Below are positions 60,083 through 64,000 of a stretch of DNA of 64,000 nucleotides, piece after piece. Made by a program: the position numbers and the translations under genes. Origin of the DNA: Flavobacteriales bacterium (GTDB lineage Bacteria > Bacteroidota > Bacteroidia > Flavobacteriales_F > PHOS-HE28). The notes beneath the pieces are model-generated. The model saw nothing but the letters and a program-made list of their open reading frames with translations. It searched no databases and was not told the DNA's origin. The stretch covers positions 2,604,001 to 2,668,000 of the forward strand of contig JADJOI010000003.1 of assembly GCA_016713875.1 (NCBI GenBank), given 5' to 3'. Within the stretch, counting starts at the first letter, position 1. Each line of letters begins with the position of its first letter.

Positions 60083-60090
60083 CAAAGGTA
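60083..60090 (-). promoter_or_regulatory. -7 element TACCTTTG for the CxxC small protein
   Basis: A perfect TAnnTTTG on the minus strand, followed by four bases (CCCC) and the ATG; supports the start at 60078 over the longer frame and a leaderless mRNA. Confidence 0.5.
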
Positions 60091-60105
60091 GGGGCTGCTC
60101 AAGCC

Positions 60106-60663
60106 TCAGTAATACGGGCTGATCATCAGGTACACCACCACGCCGGTGACGCTCACGTAGAACCACACGGGCCACACCCGCCTGGCGAGGCGGCGGTGCT
60201 CGGGGTACTGCGCCGACAGGGCGCGGTAGGAGGTGAACAGGATGAAGGGCAGGCTGATGCCGGCCAGCACGATATGGCTGAACAGGATCACGTAGTACAG
60301 CACCTTCACCGCACCGGTGCCCCCGAAGGCCGTGTCGCCGGCGAAGAGGTGGTGGATGATGTAGCTCACCAGGAAGAGGACGCTGAGGGCCATGGCGCCC
60401 ATCATGGCCGCGCGGTGGGCGGCCCAGCGGCCGGCCTTGGCGGTGAAAAGGCCCGTCAGCAGCAGCACGCTCACCAGGCTGTTGAGCACGGCGTTGATGC
60501 GGGCGAACACGTGCACGTCGAGGCCCTCGGGCGCTGGTACTTGCACGCGGTTGAGCACCACCACGGCCGTGAAGACGATGGCCGAGAAGGCCCAGATGAG
60601 GCGTTTGGCGGGGCGCTCCTCCAGGCGGAGGCTGCGGGCGGGATGGGCTTCGCGGGGGGGCAT
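60106..60663 (-). CDS. DUF420 membrane protein (YozB/CtaM-like)
   Basis: 185 residues with four to five membrane segments and conserved histidines (VSYIIHHLF; LFSHIVLAG). DUF420 proteins related to B. subtilis YozB/CtaM assist assembly of haem-copper oxidases, and this gene sits directly after sco and cox4 as expected. The N-terminal 20 residues are basic and variable, so a later start is possible. Confidence 0.85.
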   Translation of the reverse strand: MPPREAHPARSLRLEERPAKRLIWAFSAIVFTAVVVLNRVQVPAPEGLDVHVFARINAVLNSLVSVLLLTGLFTAKAGRWAAHRAAMMGAMALSVLFLVSYIIHHLFAGDTAFGGTGAVKVLYYVILFSHIVLAGISLPFILFTSYRALSAQYPEHRRLARRVWPVWFYVSVTGVVVYLMISPYY

Positions 60664-60693
60664 GCGGGGTGAACGCTCAGCGGGAAGCGGGGT

Positions 60694-61398
60694 TCACGAG
60701 CCACGCTCGGCGGCCTCGCGCCGGCGCACCTTCTCCTCCTTCAGCAGCATCTTGATGTCGCCGGCCAGGCGCCCCACCTCGGCCGTTTTGGTGCCGTCGT
60801 AGTAGCCGCGGATGTGGCGGTCCTTATCCACCAGCACGAACATCTCCGAGTGCAGGAAGCCGTCGGGCGCCATCACGTCCTCGCGGGCGGCCAGGAAGTA
60901 GCCCTCGCTGCCCAGCAGGTACAGGTCCGCCTTGGGGCCGGTGAGGAACTTCCAGCGGGCGGTGTCGGCCTGGTGGCGGCGGGCGTAGGCGTTGAGCACC
61001 TCGGCCGTGTCGTTCTCCGGGTCCACCGTATGGCTCAGGAAGACCACGTCGTCGAAGGCGTCGTCGTCGAGCTTCAGTTGCAACTGCTGCATCTGGCGCG
61101 TCATGCGCGGGCAGATGGTGGTGCAGCGGGTGAAGAAGAAGTCGACCACCAGGATGCGGCCCTCCACGTCGCGGTCGCTGAAGGGACGGCCGAACTGGTC
61201 GGTGAAGGCGAAGGGCGGCACGGTGAAGTAGGTGGTGTCGCCGGGGGCGTTCACCTCCTTGGGGCCGTAGTAGGGCAGGAAGGCGTAGCGGTGCTTCGCC
61301 AGGCCCAGGGGCGGTGCGAAGAAGAGGAACAGGAGCAGGATGAAGAGCGGGATGCCGCCCAGGACGGCGATCTTCTTCCAGCGTGGCGCGGGGCGCAT
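60694..61398 (-). CDS. SCO-family copper chaperone
   Basis: 234 residues from MRPAPRWKKIAVLGG. One N-terminal membrane anchor, then a thioredoxin-fold domain with the CxxxC copper site FFTRCTTICPRM and the ligand His in GFLHSEMFVLVD. SCO delivers copper to, or reduces, the CuA site of cytochrome oxidase subunit II. Eight bases after the subunit IV gene; part of the cox transcript. The longer frame to 61452 overlaps that gene and is not homologous. Confidence 0.92.
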   Translation of the reverse strand: MRPAPRWKKIAVLGGIPLFILLLFLFFAPPLGLAKHRYAFLPYYGPKEVNAPGDTTYFTVPPFAFTDQFGRPFSDRDVEGRILVVDFFFTRCTTICPRMTRQMQQLQLKLDDDAFDDVVFLSHTVDPENDTAEVLNAYARRHQADTARWKFLTGPKADLYLLGSEGYFLAAREDVMAPDGFLHSEMFVLVDKDRHIRGYYDGTKTAEVGRLAGDIKMLLKEEKVRRREAAERGS

Positions 61399-61406
61399 CC
61401 CTCGGC

Positions 61407-61778
61407 TCAGAGGAACTCCGTCCACAGGTGGTGGACGTAGTTCGACTCCCATATCGCGATCCAGAGGAGATACAGGATGAACAACGCGTAGGGCACCAGG
61501 ATGATCGCGCGGATGTTGCGGCGCTCATCGCCCAAGTGCATGAAGACGGCCACGATGTAACCGGCCTTCACCAGGGTGAGCACCACGTACAGCAGCTTGA
61601 TCATGTGCCAGGCCGAAGCATCGAACCACTCCTTCCAGTAGGCGCCCACCGCCACTTCGATGGTGGTGATCACGGCCAGCAGACCGGTCACCGCCCAGAT
61701 CTTGCGTCGGATCCGACGGCCCTCCTCCTCACCGTGATGGGCGTCCAGGCTGTACTCGATGATGTCGTCGCGTTCCAT
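61407..61778 (-). CDS. Cytochrome c oxidase subunit IV family protein
   Basis: 123 residues with three membrane segments (GLLAVITTIEVAVGAYW; MIKLLYVVLTLVKAGYIVAV; AIILVPYALFILYLLWIAIW). The VKAGYIVAVFMHLGDERRN segment is typical of prokaryotic subunit IV (COX4_pro). A small accessory subunit of the haem-copper oxidase, encoded between cox3 and sco as in relatives. Confidence 0.9.
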   Translation of the reverse strand: MERDDIIEYSLDAHHGEEEGRRIRRKIWAVTGLLAVITTIEVAVGAYWKEWFDASAWHMIKLLYVVLTLVKAGYIVAVFMHLGDERRNIRAIILVPYALFILYLLWIAIWESNYVHHLWTEFL

Positions 61779-61796
61779 GACGGCGGGTCCGGTTGA

Positions 61797-62666
61797 TCAG
61801 AGGAGGTAGAAGAAGGTGAAGACGAACACCCACACCAGGTCCACGAAGTGCCAGTAGAGGCCGGCCTTCTCGACCATCTCGTAGTGGCCGCGGCGGTGGA
61901 ACACCCCGCGCATCACCATCAGCAGCACGATGAGGTTGATGACCACGCCGCTGAAGACGTGGAAGCCGTGAAAGCCGGTGATGAAGAAGAAGAAGTTGGC
62001 ATACTGCGGGGGGCCGTACTCGTTGCGGGTCATGTTGGCCCCATCGATGTAGGCCACGCGTTCGTTCCACAGGGCCAGGGCCTCGGCGCCCTCCACATGG
62101 GCGTGGTCGCCTTCGGCGGGCTTCAGATAGTGGCCGGGCATGGCCTTCACCAAGTGGAAGCCGGCGGCGTTGGCCGGGTCGTGCGTATCGTGGTCGTCGT
62201 TATGCACCCAGTACTTGCTGCCATCGGCCGCGGTGATGTAGCCGCCGCCGCCGTGGATGAAGTGGCTCCACTCCCACGCCTGGCTGCCCACGAAGAAGGC
62301 GCCGCCGATCACCGTCAGGAAGAGCCACTTGATGACGCCCTTCTTGTCCATGCGATGGCCGGCCTCCACGGCCAGCACCATGGTGACGGAGCTGAAGATG
62401 AGGATGGCCGTCATCAGGGCCACGTAGATCAGCGGGAAGTCGCCGTGGATGAAGGGCAGGGCGCGGAAGACCTCCTCGCCGATGGGCCAGCTGTCCGTGG
62501 TGGCGTGGCGGGCGAAGCCGTAAGCCACCAGCAGGCCGGAGAAGGTGAGGGCGTCGGACACCAGGAAGAACCACATCATCATCTTCCCGTAGCTGATGCT
62601 GAACGGGGAGCGCCCGCCGCCCCAGAGGACGTCGTTGCTCAGTGCCTTGGTCGCTTCTCCTGCCAT
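61797..62666 (-). CDS. Cytochrome c oxidase subunit III (first of two)
   Basis: 289 residues, seven membrane segments. Subunit III signatures: FFLVSDALTFSGLLVAYG, GSQAWEWSHFI, FFITGFHGFHVFSGVVINL and AGLYWHFVDLVWVFVFTFFY. A roughly 80-residue polar insertion (about 145-220, rich in His/Asp) separates segments 4 and 5, larger than in proteobacterial CoxC. It lies in the ctaB-cox3-cox3-cox4-sco string. Confidence 0.94.
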   Translation of the reverse strand: MAGEATKALSNDVLWGGGRSPFSISYGKMMMWFFLVSDALTFSGLLVAYGFARHATTDSWPIGEEVFRALPFIHGDFPLIYVALMTAILIFSSVTMVLAVEAGHRMDKKGVIKWLFLTVIGGAFFVGSQAWEWSHFIHGGGGYITAADGSKYWVHNDDHDTHDPANAAGFHLVKAMPGHYLKPAEGDHAHVEGAEALALWNERVAYIDGANMTRNEYGPPQYANFFFFITGFHGFHVFSGVVINLIVLLMVMRGVFHRRGHYEMVEKAGLYWHFVDLVWVFVFTFFYLL

Positions 62667-62691
62667 GGGTTCCGTTTGTCCGGCCGCAAAC

Positions 62692-63420
62692 CTAGTGAAC
62701 GAAGGTCAAGAACAAAAAGAGGTAGACCCACAGCAGCCCCAGGAAGTGCCAGTACATGGTGCCGGCCCACAGGCCGGCGTGGTCGGCCCGGGTGTAGGCG
62801 CCGCGGGCGGCCAGCACCAGCATCACCACGAGGCTCACCAGACCCAGCGCCAGATGGGCCAGGTGGGCGGCGGTGAGGGCGTAGATGTAGGAGCTGGCCG
62901 TGTTCTTCTGCTCGTCCAGCTCGGCGTTCACGGGGCTGCGGCGCTGGGTGTCGTCAGGCCGGTAGAACTTGCCGTCCTCCAGCACGAGCGCCTGGCCCTG
63001 GTGGCGGATGGTCCATTCCTGGCCATAGGTGCCCGTGTTCTGCAGCACCTTGCCCACCACGAAGTTGCCCCGGTCCACCAGCTGGCCCCAGCCCTGGAAC
63101 TGGCTGATGGCGAAGCCGATGCCGAAGGCCAGGGTGAAGGCGATGAGCAACGGCACGCCGGCCACCTCGCCGCGGCGCACGCGGGTGAGGGCCATCTGGA
63201 TGAAGAGGCTGCTGACGGCGATGCACCCGGTGCTCACCAGGAAGGCGTCGGGCAGGCGGATGTCCACCCAGTAGCCGCCGCTCATGCTCACCACGTAGGC
63301 GCTGGTGAGCCCCGCGAAGAACATCACGATGGTGAAGAGCAGGAGCCAGGTGAGGAGCTTGCGGGCCTTGAGCTTGCGCGGAAGGTCCTCGATGGCCGGG
63401 GAGTAGGCGAAGGTGGTCAT
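62692..63420 (-). CDS. Haem-copper oxidase subunit III (second of two)
   Basis: 242 residues from MTTFAYSPAIEDLPRKL. Membrane segments with MFFAGLTSAYVVSM, FGIGFAISQFQGWGQL and AGLWAGTMYWHFLGLLWVYL. It is a shorter subunit III relative; two adjacent cox3 genes are the rule in this Bacteroidota cluster. ATGA overlap with ctaB upstream. Confidence 0.92.
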   Translation of the reverse strand: MTTFAYSPAIEDLPRKLKARKLLTWLLLFTIVMFFAGLTSAYVVSMSGGYWVDIRLPDAFLVSTGCIAVSSLFIQMALTRVRRGEVAGVPLLIAFTLAFGIGFAISQFQGWGQLVDRGNFVVGKVLQNTGTYGQEWTIRHQGQALVLEDGKFYRPDDTQRRSPVNAELDEQKNTASSYIYALTAAHLAHLALGLVSLVVMLVLAARGAYTRADHAGLWAGTMYWHFLGLLWVYLFLFLTFVH

Positions 63421-64000
63421 GAGCGGTCCAGCACGTAGGCGAGCTGCACCGCCGGGAGGTAGAGGAAGCTGGCGAACATCAGGCGCCGTGCATGGCGCGT
63501 GTCGCCGGTGCGGTAGAGCATCCAGGCGGGGACGAGCATCACCCCGCCGGCCAGAACGGCCACGGCCAGGGCCACGGTCCCCACCCGATCGAACACCCAG
63601 GGCAGCATACCGACAGGGATAACGAACAGGGTGTACAAAAGGATCAGGAAGGCACTGGAGCGGTCGCGCTCCCCGCTGGGCAGCAGGCGGAAGCCGGCGC
63701 GGGCGTAGTCCTCGTGCAGCACCCAGGCGATGGCCCAGAAGTGGGGGAACTGCCACATGAACTGGCCAGCGAAGAGCAGGCCCGGGGTGAGGCCGAACTG
63801 GCCGGTGGCGGCCACATGGCCCAGCATGGGCGGAAAGGCGCCGGGGAAGGCCCCGACGAACACGGCCCAGGGACTGAGGCGCTTCATCGGGGTGTAGAGG
63901 GCCACGTACAGGAAGAGGCTCAACAGCCCGAGTATCGCGGTGAGCACCCCGAAGACGGCCCACAACATCCACAGACCGGCGATGCCCGCCGCAGTGGCCA
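63417..64000 (-). CDS. ctaB: Protohaem IX farnesyltransferase (C-terminal part)
   Basis: The gene is cut by the right edge; about 194 C-terminal residues are visible, with no start. UbiA-type prenyltransferase features are YTPMKRLSPWAVFVGAFPGA, GHVAATGQFG and FMWQFPHFWAIAWVLHEDYA, with multiple membrane segments. CtaB/CyoE makes haem O for the cytochrome oxidase encoded downstream. ATGA overlap with the following cox3 gene. Confidence 0.94.
   Translation of the reverse strand, partial: ATAAGIAGLWMLWAVFGVLTAILGLLSLFLYVALYTPMKRLSPWAVFVGAFPGAFPPMLGHVAATGQFGLTPGLLFAGQFMWQFPHFWAIAWVLHEDYARAGFRLLPSGERDRSSAFLILLYTLFVIPVGMLPWVFDRVGTVALAVAVLAGGVMLVPAWMLYRTGDTRHARRLMFASFLYLPAVQLAYVLDRS

Overview
The window looks like a chromosomal segment of a high-GC member of the Bacteroidota, most likely a Flavobacteriales-type bacterium. 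The evidence is: (i) five large secreted proteins ending in type IX secretion (T9SS) sorting domains (two type A, three gliding-motility-associated type B); (ii) Bacteroidota gene orders (rplM-rpsI-rpsB-tsf-pyrH-frr; purH-mreBCD-mrdA-rodA; coaX-porin-lptC-CNNM-ppiD; ctaB-cox3-cox3-cox4-sco-DUF420); (iii) -7 promoter elements of the Bacteroidota type TAnnTTyG, often TATCTTCG; (iv) methionine synthase split into two genes. Species is not identifiable from sequence alone.

Layout. 1-194: 5' end of a secreted CarboxypepD_reg-like protein. 262-1296: radical SAM/SPASM protein. 1314-6793 (minus): ribosomal/translation operon rplM-rpsI-rpsB-tsf, a strong terminator, then pyrH and frr separated by a 1.4-kb tandem repeat array. 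6965-10372: di-haem beta-propeller protein. 10464-14869: glycine C-acetyltransferase, a CPBP-like membrane protein, plsC-gatC, trpS. 14975-22153: purH followed by the rod-shape/elongasome operon mreB-mreC-mreD-mrdA-rodA, mostly coupled by ATGA overlaps. 22205-28489 (minus): ppiD, CNNM-type transporter, small membrane protein, lptC, outer-membrane barrel and coaX. 28549: tRNA-Phe. 28659-31783: HD hydrolase, sensor histidine kinase, gpmI. 31794-43951 (minus): five T9SS cargo genes. The first two form a visibly lower-GC pair bracketed by two copies of the 3' end of gpmI. The other three are tandem paralogues with choice-of-anchor L domains. 44120-49588: M20 dipeptidase, LEA2 lipoprotein, DUF255 thioredoxin-like protein, and two unrecognised secreted proteins in a coupled operon. 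49594-53039 (minus): tsaB, a frameshifted TolC-family gene, an OmpA-family gene. 53073-57668 (minus): cobalamin-dependent methionine synthase in two genes (metH1, metH2) under a SAM-I riboswitch, with a GxxExxY gene and its repeats lodged between them. 57680-59768: frameshifted S9 peptidase. 60078-64000 (minus): cytochrome c oxidase accessory cluster ending in truncated ctaB.

How it fits together: most of the window is core housekeeping (translation, cell wall elongation, envelope biogenesis, respiration, methionine and purine synthesis). The accessory content is concentrated in the T9SS cargo cluster, the repeat-rich pyrH-frr gap and the metH1-metH2 gap. The repeat cores in those two gaps resemble each other. 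Three genes (TolC, metH2, S9 peptidase) carry single frameshifts that could be real lesions or assembly indels.
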